Of a DNA stretch of 64,000 nt, positions 27,519 through 36,195 are shown in pieces. Positions within the stretch are counted from its first letter, which is position 1; every line of letters starts with the position of its first letter. The DNA is taken from the NCBI RefSeq assembly GCF_900044055.2, contig NZ_FCOX02000020.1, positions 1 to 64,000 on the forward strand. The letters are read 5' to 3'. A program made the translations under genes and the position numbers. The stretch comes from Caballeronia calidae (GTDB taxonomy: Bacteria > Pseudomonadota > Gammaproteobacteria > Burkholderiales > Burkholderiaceae). The notes under the pieces were generated by a model. It was not told the origin of the DNA and searched no databases. It was given only the letters and a program-made list of their open reading frames with translations.

Positions 27519-27602
27519 GCTTGCTCCATAGACCGGGTGTCAACGGGACCATAGCAGGTTGCCGCTTCCCACTCAACTCGCCCAAATTCCATGATGCATT
27601 GA

Positions 27603-28442
27603 CTAGCTGCTGAGCCGTCGATACGCATTCAGATGCCGAATGAGGCCACGCCTATCTCCGCGTTTCTCCAGAAGAATGGCCAGATTGTGGTGCGCGTCTG
27701 CGTAGTCGGGATTGATCGCGAGGCACCGTTCGTAGCTCTGCTTCGCCTCGTCAAGCCGATCGAGGATGTCCAGCGCGACTGCTCGATTGAAGTGCAGCAC
27801 CGCATCGTCGGGGAAGTGCGTGAGCGCCTCGTCGAAGACCGTCAACGCGCCCTGGCACTCGTGTTCGGTGTCGCACAGCAGCGCCCCCAGATCGACGTAC
27901 GCTGCATAGAATGGCTCGGGTGCGAGTTCAATTGCCCGGCGATATCCGCGCTCCGCACCCGTGGGATCGCTCTTCGACAACTGTTCAGCAAGGTCGTACC
28001 ACTCCTGAGCCTGGGCGGCTGCAGCACTTTTGCGTTCGGGTGTCGAATCGAACACCACGACGTCGCCCTTGACCTCGGCTACTTCGAAGTCGAGCAACAT
28101 CTGCCCAGTCACCGCATCCCAACGCGACGGGCCTGTTTTAACGACGATCGAATCACCTTCAGTTGCGACTCGAATTCCCGATAACGGCAAAGTATCGGGC
28201 AACTCGCGCTTGAGCCGTGCCAGTGCCTCACGGATCTTGCGTGGAGATGTACTTGACGAGCGCAGCTGCAGCGCTGTGCGCAGCATCACGACGTCCTGAA
28301 ACGAGAAACGCATTTCATTGCGTGGGCCACGAGCGGGCGTGACGAGCCCGAGCGCGATCAGCCCTTCCACGACGCGACGTGAGACGCCCAGCATCGACTG
28401 GAGTTTCGACATCGTGACGTCGTGTGAGATTGCTTGCTTCAC
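27603..28442 (-). CDS. MerR-type regulator with TPR domain, coupled to ku
   Basis: A 279-residue protein. Residues 8-75 form a MerR-like winged helix (LGVSRRVVEGLIALGLVTPA and RFSFQDVVMLRTALQLRSSS). A linker of about 80 residues follows. From about 145 there are tetratricopeptide repeats (EPFYAAYVDLGALLCDTE, DDAVLHFNRAVALDILDRLD and PDYADAHHNLAILLEKRGDR). The start is GTG at 28442, which overlaps the ku stop as GTGA, so the two are translationally coupled. The role may be regulation or scaffolding of the end-joining genes. This is inference from coupling and domain type only. Confidence 0.8.
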   Translation of the reverse strand: MKQAISHDVTMSKLQSMLGVSRRVVEGLIALGLVTPARGPRNEMRFSFQDVVMLRTALQLRSSSTSPRKIREALARLKRELPDTLPLSGIRVATEGDSIVVKTGPSRWDAVTGQMLLDFEVAEVKGDVVVFDSTPERKSAAAAQAQEWYDLAEQLSKSDPTGAERGYRRAIELAPEPFYAAYVDLGALLCDTEHECQGALTVFDEALTHFPDDAVLHFNRAVALDILDRLDEAKQSYERCLAINPDYADAHHNLAILLEKRGDRRGLIRHLNAYRRLSS

Positions 28443-29374
28443 TTGCGCGCGCGCACTTTAGCCGGGGTCTCCGTCGTTGTCGTTTTCGAGGCGCGAGCGG
28501 CAGGCTTTCTGGCCTTCGGCACGTTGACGATCTCAGCGGTCTCTTCGACGGGGCTTGCCGCAGCCTTTCTCTTTGCGGGGACCGTCTTCTGTTTCGCGCC
28601 GCCTTTGCCGAGGCTGGCGCGCAATGCTTCCATCAGATCGATCACTTCAGCACCCGGTGCAGCTTCCGGGGCTTCCGCGGCGATAATCTCCTTGCCTTCG
28701 ATCTTTCGGTCGATTGCCGCGAGGATCCGCTTTTTCTCCTCATCTTCGTAGGCCGATGCGTCGTAGTTGTCCTCCGCACCCTGCTCAATGATCTGGATGG
28801 CGAGCTTTAGCTCGGACTCGGAGACCGAAACATGCTCAATGTTCAACTCCTTCAGGGAGCGAACCTCGTCCGCGAAAAGCAGTTGCTGAAAGACCATGCC
28901 GTCCTCGGCTGGTCGCACCTGAACAATCCTCGTTCGGCCCTTATACGACCATTTTGCCAGCGCGCATCGGCCAGTTTTTGCCAGCGCATCGTGCAACAAG
29001 CTGTAGGGCTTCCCGCCGCGCTTGTCCGGCGCGATGAAGTACGCTTTGTCGTAGAACACCGGGTCCACCGATTTCTCAGGAACGAAGGAGACGATCTCGA
29101 CCACGTGGCTCGCGCTCTCCTCCAGCGCTTTCAGCTCGTCACCCGTGAAAACAACGTACTTGTCGCGCTCGAACTGATAGCCCTTTTGCATCGAGGCGCG
29201 CTCAACGACCTTCCCGGTCGTCTCCGAAACGTACTGCTGTTTCACACGCGAGCCGTCTGGCGCGAGCAGATTGAAGCGAACATCAGAGGCGCTCTCCGTT
29301 GCCGAATACAGTTTGACCGGGATCGAGACCAAGCCAAACGACAGAGAAAGCGATGCGATTGAGCGGGCCGGCAT
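28439..29374 (-). CDS. ku: Ku, non-homologous end-joining protein
   Basis: A 311-residue bacterial Ku homologue. The core runs from residue 5 (IASLSLSFGLVSIPVKLYSA) through QQYVSETTGKVVERASMQKG, PVFYDKAYFIAPDKRGGKPY and RIVQVRPAEDGMVFQQLLFA to LAIQIIEQGAEDNYDASAYE near 215. A Lys/Ala-rich C-terminal tail (about 250-311) is the extension that recruits LigD and binds DNA. Ku binds double-strand ends as a ring-shaped homodimer. ligD lies 1.5 kb away on the other strand. It shares an operon with the MerR/TPR gene. Confidence 0.96.
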   Translation of the reverse strand: MPARSIASLSLSFGLVSIPVKLYSATESASDVRFNLLAPDGSRVKQQYVSETTGKVVERASMQKGYQFERDKYVVFTGDELKALEESASHVVEIVSFVPEKSVDPVFYDKAYFIAPDKRGGKPYSLLHDALAKTGRCALAKWSYKGRTRIVQVRPAEDGMVFQQLLFADEVRSLKELNIEHVSVSESELKLAIQIIEQGAEDNYDASAYEDEEKKRILAAIDRKIEGKEIIAAEAPEAAPGAEVIDLMEALRASLGKGGAKQKTVPAKRKAAASPVEETAEIVNVPKARKPAARASKTTTTETPAKVRARK

Positions 29375-29581
29375 GGGGTTCTCCTGGGCGCGGAGGGTCC
29401 TACGCGATCGAAATCAGCTTAACAATCCGTGCGTCCTTCAGACCAAGAACAGCTGTTCCACAGGATAGCACCAGCGGCTCGGCGAGAACTTGCCGTGCTT
29501 TGCGACGGGCTTCGCCCTTTGACCTCTCAAAACATCTCGCTGGTACGCGTCTTGCGCTGCGATCTAACCAACGGAGGTTCT

Positions 29582-30244
29582 ATGCCACGTGCTGCAATCT
29601 TTGACATCGACGGAACCCTGGTCGATTCGGTCGACCTGCATGCGCTTGCGTGGCACGAGGCGTTCGCTCATTTCGGCCATGACGTCAGTTTCGAACAAGC
29701 GCGCAGTCAGATCGGCAAAGGGGGCGACAATCTGTTGCCGACCTTCCTCTCCGACGACCAAATTCGGGACCACGGCGAGCAACTCGAAGCATGGCGGGGA
29801 AAGCATTTCAAAGCGAACTACCTGCAGATGGTGCGCCCGTTTACAGCGGTGCCCGAGCTTCTTCAGAGACTGCGCGACCAAGGACTGAAACTCGCGGTCG
29901 CTTCATCCGCGAAGAAAGACGAACTCGAGATCTACCTCGATATCGCTGGCGTCACGGGTGTCTTCAACGTCATGGTCTCATCGGAAGATGTCGAGCAGTC
30001 GAAACCTGCACCGGATGTGTTCGAAGTCACCCTGCAAAAGCTCGAAGTTCCGCCCGACGCTGCAATCGTGATCGGGGATTCGCCCTATGACGCGCTGGCC
30101 GCTGAAAAAGCCGGCGTGCGCACGATCGGGCTTCTATCCGGCGCCTTTCCCGAGCAGTCGCTGAGAGACGCCGGTTGTATTGCGATCTATCCCGGACCCG
30201 CAGGGCTACTGGCTAATCTTGCTAGCTCACCGCTATTAGCCTGA
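29582..30244 (+). CDS. HAD-superfamily hydrolase
   Basis: A 220-residue haloacid dehalogenase-type phosphatase. Motif I is DIDGTLVDS at residues 7-15. Motif II is ASSAKKDEL (about 112-120). The Lys of motif III is in KPAPDVFEV and motif IV is GDSPYDALAAEKAG (about 163-176). A helical cap lies after motif I, as in beta-phosphoglucomutase or phosphoglycolate phosphatase types. The ATG at 29582 follows GGAGG. It is divergent from ku. The substrate cannot be told from sequence; a small sugar phosphate or 2-phosphoglycolate arising at DNA ends are possibilities. Confidence 0.9.
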   Translation: MPRAAIFDIDGTLVDSVDLHALAWHEAFAHFGHDVSFEQARSQIGKGGDNLLPTFLSDDQIRDHGEQLEAWRGKHFKANYLQMVRPFTAVPELLQRLRDQGLKLAVASSAKKDELEIYLDIAGVTGVFNVMVSSEDVEQSKPAPDVFEVTLQKLEVPPDAAIVIGDSPYDALAAEKAGVRTIGLLSGAFPEQSLRDAGCIAIYPGPAGLLANLASSPLLA

Positions 30245-30392
30245 TCGCATGGCCGCACCACGAAGGGAAGGCAACATCAAGCGCGACGCGAGTTACGGTG
30301 CAACAATTGCGATTACCCCCTCGGCTTTCTATTTGCTCACGATACGCGTGCCGCCGTTCGCGTTGGGGCGATTGAATGCGTGGAGATCCGCG

Positions 30393-30704
30393 ATGAAATC
30401 CTTCCCAAGAAACCGCTTGACCCTTGCTCTTGTGGCGTCCCTGCTGACTGGATGTGCCGTCGGTGTTGCGCCACAAAACGGCACTCATCTGAGTCCAACC
30501 GAATGCCGAGACCTCGCCGCGCTGCGGACCAACGCACCTCCGACGATGGCCCAGCATCAAAGCGAACTGGCGGCGCTGAGAAAGGCGGGCTACGACCCAT
30601 CACCGTGGTACGACGATCCGTACTATCCGGACGATATACAGGCGGCACAACGCCTGGTCGACTATTGGTTTCAAACGGAATGTCAGCGCCCCCAAGCCGG
30701 CTGA
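30393..30704 (+). CDS. DUF4148 lipoprotein
   Basis: A 103-residue lipoprotein. The signal reads LTLALVASLLTGC, with a lipobox LTGC near 21. The mature part holds a DUF4148-like box (ALRKAGYDPSPWYDDPYYPD, then DIQAAQRLVDYWF) and a few Cys residues that could pair. The ATG at 30393 is preceded by GGAG. It lies between the HAD and ligD genes on the same strand and may be transcribed with either. It resembles the DUF4148 protein at 13018 in the D-I-Q-A-A motif. The role is unknown. Confidence 0.8.
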   Translation: MKSFPRNRLTLALVASLLTGCAVGVAPQNGTHLSPTECRDLAALRTNAPPTMAQHQSELAALRKAGYDPSPWYDDPYYPDDIQAAQRLVDYWFQTECQRPQAG

Positions 30705-30823
30705 GAAGCCGAGGTGACTGCGGACCTTTCCAGGCTCAGCGCAGGTAAGCCGCGCGTTGCGGGCGAATACGATCGGCCGCAGCCGCACTCACTGATTGAG
30801 TAATTGACTGACTGATTTCCGTC

Positions 30824-33334
30824 ATGGCCTCGCCCCGCGATACCTCCGCGCCTCCCCTTGCTCGCTACCGGAAGAAGCGAGACTTCAGCATCACGACCGA
30901 GCCGCCTGTGCCTACCTCCGAGGCTCCCGCCACCGCACGTAAGCTCGGCTTCGTCGTGCAAAAGCACTGGGCGAGCCGCCTGCATTACGACTTCCGTCTC
31001 GAGCTCAACGGCGTACTGCTCTCGTGGGCCGTCCCGAAGGGGCCCTGCTACGACCCGAGCAAAAAGCAGATGGCGGTGCATGTCGAGGATCACCCTGTGT
31101 CCTACGCAGCCTTCGAAGGAACGATTCCGCCAAAGCAATATGGCGCCGGTACGGTCATTGTGTGGGACCACGGAACGTGGGAGCCGGTAGGCGATGCGGT
31201 CAAAGGCATGGAGACCGGGAAACTCGTCTTTCGCCTGCACGGTGAGAAGCTTGCCGGTTTATGGGAATTGGTGCGGATCTCCAAGCCTGACGACAAGCAA
31301 GACCAGTGGATGCTGTTCAAGAAACGAGACGAGTGGGCCCGGCCGCTTGCAGAATACGACGTCATCAAGGCACTGCCCGATAGTGTCGTCGCAAATCCGC
31401 TTGGACTCGTCGAAGAACGGGAGCCGAGAGCCGCGCGGCAGTCGCGAACCGAAGAGCAGAACATCGACCTGTCCGCCGCAGTGCATGCACCACTACCGGC
31501 GAAGCTCGAGCCGCAGCTCGCAACTCTGGCAAGCTCGCTTCCCAGGGGTGGCGACTGGATCACTGAGACAAAGTTGGACGGATATCGCCTGCTGGCTCGT
31601 ATCGACAAGGGAAAAGTGAGGCTCTTCACGCGAAACGGGCATGACTGGACCGCGAAGTTTCCGGCTCTTACCGTCGCGATCAAAGCACTCCCAGTCGTGG
31701 CCGCCTGGCTTGACGGCGAGATTGTCGTGTTGAAAGACGGCATTCCAAATTTCTCTGCACTTCAAAATGCGATTGATAGGCGAAACAACCAGGATATTGT
31801 CTTCTTTCTGTTTGACCTCATGTACCTGGACGGCGAAGACCTCAGGAAAGTACCCTTGTGGGCGCGGCGGGCGCAACTGGCGGCTCTTCTCGAAAATGCG
31901 GAGGAACAACTGCTGTTCAGTCAGAACTTCGACGCACCTCCCGCGCAAGTGTTCGAGGCCGCCGCGGGATTAGGGCTGGAAGGCCTCGTACTCAAGCGAC
32001 GCGATGCACCGTATGAGTCAGGACGGACCGAGTCGTGGTTGAAGGCAAAGGCCCGACTGCGGCAGGAACTGGTCATCTGCGGCATGACCGGACGCGGCGG
32101 CAAATCCGGCGAGGTCGGCAGTTTGCTGCTTGGCTATTATGTGGGCAATAAGCTCCATGACGCAGGGAGCGTCGGCACCGGGTGGGACGCGAAGACCGCT
32201 CGAGATCTTTGGAATCGGCTCATCCCACTGGAGGTCGACGCAACGCCTTTCGACTTGCAGGTCACAAAAGCGCGACGATGGTCCAGACGTGCAGCCGGCA
32301 GCGAACGGTGGCTTAAACCGACCATGGTCGCGGAAGTCGAGTTCGCCGAATGGACTGCTGACGGTGTGATACGACAGTCGTCGTTTAAAGGTCTGCGCCT
32401 CGATAAGCCCGCACGCAGCGTCGTCAGGGAAGGAGGAAGGACACAGCTGCCAGAGCCTTCGCCGCAGCTCAAAATCACTCACCCGGAAAGAGTCATTGAT
32501 GCGTCGGCGACGATTACGAAGGCTGATCTCGTTCGCTACTATGCGAGCATAGCCGAGTCGATGTTGCCACACCTCAAGGACCGGCCTGTGGCCCTTGTTC
32601 GCGCGCCGGACGGTGTGGCTGGCGACCTGTTCTTTCAAAAGCATGCCGAGCGCACGGCTATGCCAGGCCTGTCTGCGCACAACCGCGAGCTCTGGCCAAA
32701 CCATCCGGCGTTGTTGACGGTTGATACGGCAGACGCGTTGCTGTCCGCCGCACAAATGAACACGATCGAATTCCATACGTGGAATTCAATCGTCCGTCAG
32801 CTCGACAAACCCGACCGGGTCGTGTTTGACCTGGATCCCGGCGAAGGCGTGAAATGGAAGCACGTCCAGGAGGCTGCCCTCCTCGTTCGCACGCTACTGT
32901 CCGAGCTGGACCTCAAGTCATGGCTCAAGACAAGCGGCGGAAAGGGCCTGCACGTCGTCGTGCCGCTCACTCCAGAGTTGAACTACATGACGGTCAAATC
33001 ATTCTCCCAGACGTTCGTCCGCCACATCGCGAAGACGATTCCCGAGCGCTTCTCCGCGATATCTGGACCTGCGAACCGCTTGGGCAAGGTCTACGTCGAC
33101 TACCTGCGCAACGGGAAGGGACAGACGACCGCGGCGGCCTTTTCGGCCCGCGCCCGGCCGGGAATGGGCGTCTCAATGCCGGTCGCGTGGGAACAGCTCG
33201 CCGACCTGAAGAGCGGCGCACAGTGGAACGTCCAGACGGCGCGCGAATATCTGAGTTTCCAGTCGCGGGATCCTTGGGTGGATTTCTGGTCGACCCGACA
33301 ATCGTTGTCGTCGGCGATTGAGCGTCTCCCTTAG
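30824..33334 (+). CDS. ligD: DNA ligase D (phosphoesterase-ligase-polymerase)
   Basis: An 836-residue three-domain enzyme of bacterial end joining. The phosphoesterase domain (about 35-190) has FVVQKHWASRLHYDFRLEL, HPVSYAAFEGTIPPKQYGAG and VIVWDHGTWEP. The ATP-dependent ligase domain (about 225-530) has the adenylation site TKLDGYRLLARI with Lys near 250, then LDGEIVVL and GLEGLVLKRRDAPY. The polymerase/primase domain (about 540-836) has VVFDLDPGEGVKW, LKTSGGKGLHVVVPL and DYLRNGKGQTTAAA. The domain order PE-Lig-Pol is the Pseudomonas type. It acts with Ku at 28439. No defect is seen. The start at 30824 lacks a clear ribosome site. Confidence 0.97.
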   Translation: MASPRDTSAPPLARYRKKRDFSITTEPPVPTSEAPATARKLGFVVQKHWASRLHYDFRLELNGVLLSWAVPKGPCYDPSKKQMAVHVEDHPVSYAAFEGTIPPKQYGAGTVIVWDHGTWEPVGDAVKGMETGKLVFRLHGEKLAGLWELVRISKPDDKQDQWMLFKKRDEWARPLAEYDVIKALPDSVVANPLGLVEEREPRAARQSRTEEQNIDLSAAVHAPLPAKLEPQLATLASSLPRGGDWITETKLDGYRLLARIDKGKVRLFTRNGHDWTAKFPALTVAIKALPVVAAWLDGEIVVLKDGIPNFSALQNAIDRRNNQDIVFFLFDLMYLDGEDLRKVPLWARRAQLAALLENAEEQLLFSQNFDAPPAQVFEAAAGLGLEGLVLKRRDAPYESGRTESWLKAKARLRQELVICGMTGRGGKSGEVGSLLLGYYVGNKLHDAGSVGTGWDAKTARDLWNRLIPLEVDATPFDLQVTKARRWSRRAAGSERWLKPTMVAEVEFAEWTADGVIRQSSFKGLRLDKPARSVVREGGRTQLPEPSPQLKITHPERVIDASATITKADLVRYYASIAESMLPHLKDRPVALVRAPDGVAGDLFFQKHAERTAMPGLSAHNRELWPNHPALLTVDTADALLSAAQMNTIEFHTWNSIVRQLDKPDRVVFDLDPGEGVKWKHVQEAALLVRTLLSELDLKSWLKTSGGKGLHVVVPLTPELNYMTVKSFSQTFVRHIAKTIPERFSAISGPANRLGKVYVDYLRNGKGQTTAAAFSARARPGMGVSMPVAWEQLADLKSGAQWNVQTAREYLSFQSRDPWVDFWSTRQSLSSAIERLP

Positions 33335-33717
33335 ACACCCTTAGACCCAAGCTCAGCAAGCCTCCTCAAGCCTTCAGCCACTGGAGAATGCATACCGTAC
33401 CCCTACCCCTCCCGCCGCGAGAGGGTTGCACGAAGCCTCTCTCCACTACGATGCAGATCAGGATCCCTGCATCCGCATTCGCGACGCTGGGTCTTGCGCC
33501 CGGCTTGTCGCAGGCGCGATCGCCGACTGGATCGGTCTGCTGGGCGCTCTGCAACTGATTCCATTCGTGAGCGTTGCGGCGATGCGCTTGCTCGCGATCG
33601 GCAGCGTTCGATACGCGCGCGATCTCAAGCTACATGGACTCGCTGCGCGGTCGTGCGGCGAGCAGGCAGGCTGCTTTTGGATTTTGTTCGGAATACGTCA
33701 TCAAAGGAGCATCAGGA
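33335..33717 (+). other. Intergenic, no supported gene
   Basis: About 380 bases between ligD and a small gene. An open frame reads a hydrophobic stretch (ADWIGLLGALQLIPFVSVAA) that could be a remnant, but it lacks a start and a ribosome site. Confidence 0.35.
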
Positions 33718-33915
33718 ATGTCTCAGCACTTGGAAACCGCCTTGTCACAGGAAGCCACCGCAACTGTCCAATCGAAGACCGAGTCGATGACAGGCGCGCA
33801 ACCGAAGGAATCCACGTCATCGACAACGCGGAGCTGGGCGTGGGGAAGAACGCACGCACCCTATGACTGGATGGATGCGCATACGCCCTTTGACGGCGTG
33901 AACGCGTGGCATTGA
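33718..33915 (+). CDS. Small hypothetical protein
   Basis: A 65-residue protein with a strong ribosome site (AAGGAG, 8 bases before the ATG). The sequence is polar and probably disordered in the first 40 residues (Gln/Ser/Thr-rich). It then has an aromatic C-terminus with a repeat-like pattern: HAPYDWMDAHTPFDGVNAWH, two versions of H-A/T-P-Y/F-D. There is no signal or membrane segment. It lies 45 bases before the Rieske gene on the same strand. The function is unknown. Confidence 0.55.
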   Translation: MSQHLETALSQEATATVQSKTESMTGAQPKESTSSTTRSWAWGRTHAPYDWMDAHTPFDGVNAWH

Positions 33916-33960
33916 GCCGGACTCACGCGCCCATCCATCCGCACCCGGGAGACCCATGCG

Positions 33961-34260
33961 ATGACATCTATTCGGATCGCCGCCGGCGATGCTCCAGACC
34001 CGGGTGGGCGCACGCTCAAGTTCGTCGATGGACGGAGCGTCGTGCTATTCAACGTTGAAGGCGTCATTCACGCAATCGACAATTCGTGCCCGCACAACGG
34101 CGCGTCTCTCGCCAACGGACGCGTCGATGGCCATGTTCTGCAATGCCCGGCGCACGGCTTGCGCTTCGACCTCGTCTCGGGGTGCGTCGTCGGCGCGCCC
34201 GGGATGTGCTTGACCAAGCTGACCGTGGAGACGGAACTGGCCAGCCATACCGAGAGATAA
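33961..34260 (+). CDS. Rieske [2Fe-2S] ferredoxin-type protein
   Basis: A 99-residue single-domain Rieske protein. The cluster ligands are in CPHNGASLANG (about 41-51) and CPAHGLRFD (about 61-69), giving the C-x-H...C-x2-H pattern. SVVLFNVEGVIHAIDN precedes the first box, as in the ferredoxin subunit of ring-hydroxylating dioxygenases and in NirD-type proteins. There is no membrane anchor. The ribosome site is GGGAGAC. No oxygenase or reductase partner is nearby, so it may serve a partner encoded elsewhere. It follows the 65-residue gene closely. Confidence 0.9.
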   Translation: MTSIRIAAGDAPDPGGRTLKFVDGRSVVLFNVEGVIHAIDNSCPHNGASLANGRVDGHVLQCPAHGLRFDLVSGCVVGAPGMCLTKLTVETELASHTER

Positions 34261-34392
34261 GGCGGGCGACGGCGCGAGAAACGTGCGATGTTGAACAATC
34301 GGGCAGCGGAACCCATGTGTTGATTCGAAAGGGACAGAGGATGTCGCGTGCTCGGCAGTTCTGTTACCGGGGCAAGACGAGGAAGCTTAATC

Positions 34393-34581
34393 TCAGAATC
34401 CCACTCCCACTCCCACGCCGACTCCGGAACCGAAGCTGCCGCCCCCTACGCCAACACCGATGCTCGGACCTGGCGTGTAATAACCAGGGCCATGTGCGGG
34501 ATCGCTATAGCCGTACGGCGGGGCGGTAACGCATCCGGAGAATGCCACCGCAAGCGTCAAAATGACAACGAGTTTGAGCAT
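34393..34581 (-). CDS. Small glycine-rich lipoprotein
   Basis: A 62-residue lipoprotein. The signal is LKLVVILTLAVAFSGC, with a lipobox FSGC. The mature part is Pro/Tyr-rich (APPYGYSDPAHGPGYYTPGP) and then Gly/Val-rich (VGVGGGSFGSGVGVGVGV). The ATG at 34581 is chosen because AGGGAG stands 7 bases before it; an ATG six bases earlier is too close to that site. Such small YXG/PYG lipoproteins are common outer-membrane proteins in Burkholderiaceae. The role is unknown. Confidence 0.7.
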   Translation of the reverse strand: MLKLVVILTLAVAFSGCVTAPPYGYSDPAHGPGYYTPGPSIGVGVGGGSFGSGVGVGVGVGF

Positions 34582-34709
34582 GATCATCTCCCTGTTGGGC
34601 AACATAGCAAGCTCTGATCCCGTTTCCGGAGGCGCCGCCTAGCAAGATCGGAGACGCTCAACGTTCACTCCATGAGCAACATATTCACCGCAGAACGTCG
34701 TCGCGCTAC

Positions 34710-35056
34710 TCAACGTAATCCAGGAAACAATGTCTCTTGGAGTTGCTGTTTCGAAAAGCCTCCTTTGGCTACGAGGAACCGCTCGCGGTCCTTCCCAGCG
34801 ATCCATTGCGGCGCGCGCCCCCGGCCGCTCCATGTCGCACCACTGTCCGGGTCTCGATACTTGGGCTGGAGATCCGATGGTTGTTCGCCAGGCTTGCGCC
34901 CATCAATTCGTTTAGGCTGATATCGTATTCGCGCATTTTCTGGACGATCTCGATCAGAGCGAGCCTCGTCTCTTTCTCTCGTGCTTCACTGAGTGCTTTG
35001 TCTAATGCGGCTTGCTTCTGTAGAAGTTGCGAAATCTCTGCGGTGTTGTAGGCCAT
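34710..35056 (-). pseudogene. H-NS family gene with frameshift
   Basis: The first part (MAYNTAEISQLLQKQAALDK, then MREYDISLNELMGASLANNH) is the oligomerisation domain of a normal-length H-NS protein. Near 34880 the frame shifts by one base. The DNA-binding domain then reads in the next frame as KYRDPDSGATWSGRGRAPQW, followed by IAGKDRERFLVAKGG, and ends at 34710. Both halves are well conserved, so the lesion looks recent or could be a sequencing error. As written, the product would have no DNA-binding domain and could act as a dominant negative partner of other H-NS proteins. Confidence 0.8.
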
Positions 35057-35166
35057 TGTTGTTACAAAAACGGTTGATGACGCGGTCTTTAACCCACCTG
35101 AGCCGTACTCTCTTCCTCGGTAGGGCGCATGCTTTGTTCCAGCGACGGCTTGGCGAGGGGGAAAAG

Positions 35167-35445
35167 ATGAATCCGATTTTCGAAGCAAAAACGCGCGACG
35201 GAGAGATCGCGCGCGCCCTGAACATGGCGTTCCATGCCCTCTGCGTCCATTCCGGCGCGCGGATCATCATGGAAGGCGAATCGGTAACACTCAATTTTAC
35301 TCGCGAGGTTGCCGTGATTATCCGAGCACTTCAACTCCTGGGGTCCAACCCGGCGAGACGCTCCCGGCACCAGATATCGATCAATTCGATCTGCGCAAAA
35401 AAAATATCCCAGGGCTTTAGATTCGGGATGGTCGAAAGGTTTTAA
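35167..35445 (+). CDS. Hypothetical protein
   Basis: A 92-residue protein with a purine-rich ribosome site (GAGGGGGAAAAG). The body reads ARALNMAFHALCVHSGARII, then ESVTLNFTREVAVIIRALQL. Its last 20 codons run into a 100-base segment that is a diverged duplicate of the 3' end of the DndC-like gene region (36100-36195), so the natural C-terminus may have been replaced. No domain was recognised. It is divergent from the broken H-NS gene. Confidence 0.4.
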   Translation: MNPIFEAKTRDGEIARALNMAFHALCVHSGARIIMEGESVTLNFTREVAVIIRALQLLGSNPARRSRHQISINSICAKKISQGFRFGMVERF

Positions 35446-35470
35446 TTGCGGTTAAGTCGCTTCCGCAAAC
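35370..35470. repeat. Diverged direct repeat, copy A
   Basis: This stretch matches 36100-36195 in order, sharing GGTCGAAAGG-like and CGCTTCCGCAAAC blocks and a hairpin starting ATCCC. Copy B overlaps the terminator and last codons of the DndC-like gene. Copy A therefore looks like a duplicated or relic 3' end of the same gene. Confidence 0.65.
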
Positions 35471-35519
35471 CTCCCGCCCGATCCCGACTGACAATTGGGT
35501 AACCTAGGCCACGATAATA

Positions 35520-35819
35520 TCAGTGGACCGTGTGGATACTGCTGATGGCTCCCTCGTCGTCCTCGTTGGACGAGGCTTGATCAAGGATCGCGCACCGGAA
35601 GTCCAACTTGACGCGGAGAATGGCTGATTCGACACGTGCATCACCGCGGTGGCCGCTTAGGCGGGTATTAATCGCCTCTTCGAAGGCAAGAATCGCCTGG
35701 TCGATGCTCTCCGGATCATCGCTATCGAACCCGAGTTCAACCTCAATGCTCTCCAGCAGATTCAACGCAGTTGCAATGTCCTCGGAAGTGACAAATAGCG
35801 TCTCGGCGTCTTCTCTCAT
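35520..35819 (-). CDS. Hypothetical acidic protein
   Basis: A 99-residue protein with a strong ribosome site (GGGAGGGGAG before the ATG at 35819; an in-frame ATG at 35831 is possible). It is very acidic (ESIEVELGFDSDDPESID) and mostly helical (SEDIATALNLLESIEVE and DQAILAFEEAINTRLSGHRG). There is no signal or membrane segment. No family was recognised. The acidic, compact character would suit an inhibitor or DNA mimic, but nothing direct supports that. Confidence 0.55.
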   Translation of the reverse strand: MREDAETLFVTSEDIATALNLLESIEVELGFDSDDPESIDQAILAFEEAINTRLSGHRGDARVESAILRVKLDFRCAILDQASSNEDDEGAISSIHTVH

Positions 35820-36099
35820 CTCCCCTCCCAAGTGGGCTGTCTAGCGTGTTCAGACCGGTGCGAGTTGCGCCACTATCGTTGCACATCCAGAGCAAACCTG
35901 CCGGCAGGTCGAGAAGGGTGTTGGGTTGGAAACAACAGAGGGTTGTTGTAAGTAGTGAAGCGACTAGAATTGACTGTTCCACCTCCTTCTCTGGACGCAG
36001 CGACCGGCCTGTTACTGTCGTGGACCGTTCAGCAAGACACGCATTCCATCGGACGCTTCCGCCTGGGCAGACACAGTCCGACCCGGCAAGACGTCCCGG

Positions 36100-36195
36100 C
36101 ATCGGATTCAATCTCGACTTGCACAAAAAATCCCGGAGTTTTTAACCCCGGGATTGTCGAAAGGTGATGGTCGCGGTCAAGCCGCTTCCGCAAAC
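36100..36195. repeat. Diverged direct repeat, copy B
   Basis: Partner of the repeat at 35370-35470. It includes the terminator at 36123-36155 and the final codons of the DndC-like gene. Confidence 0.65.
36123..36155 (-). terminator. Rho-independent terminator of the minus-strand operon
   Basis: An 8-bp perfect stem (AATCCCGG at 36129-36136, CCGGGATT at 36148-36155) is flanked by A6 on plus, so the minus strand reads stem then TTTTTT. It lies 22 bases after the stop of the DndC-like gene and closes the operon. Confidence 0.85.
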
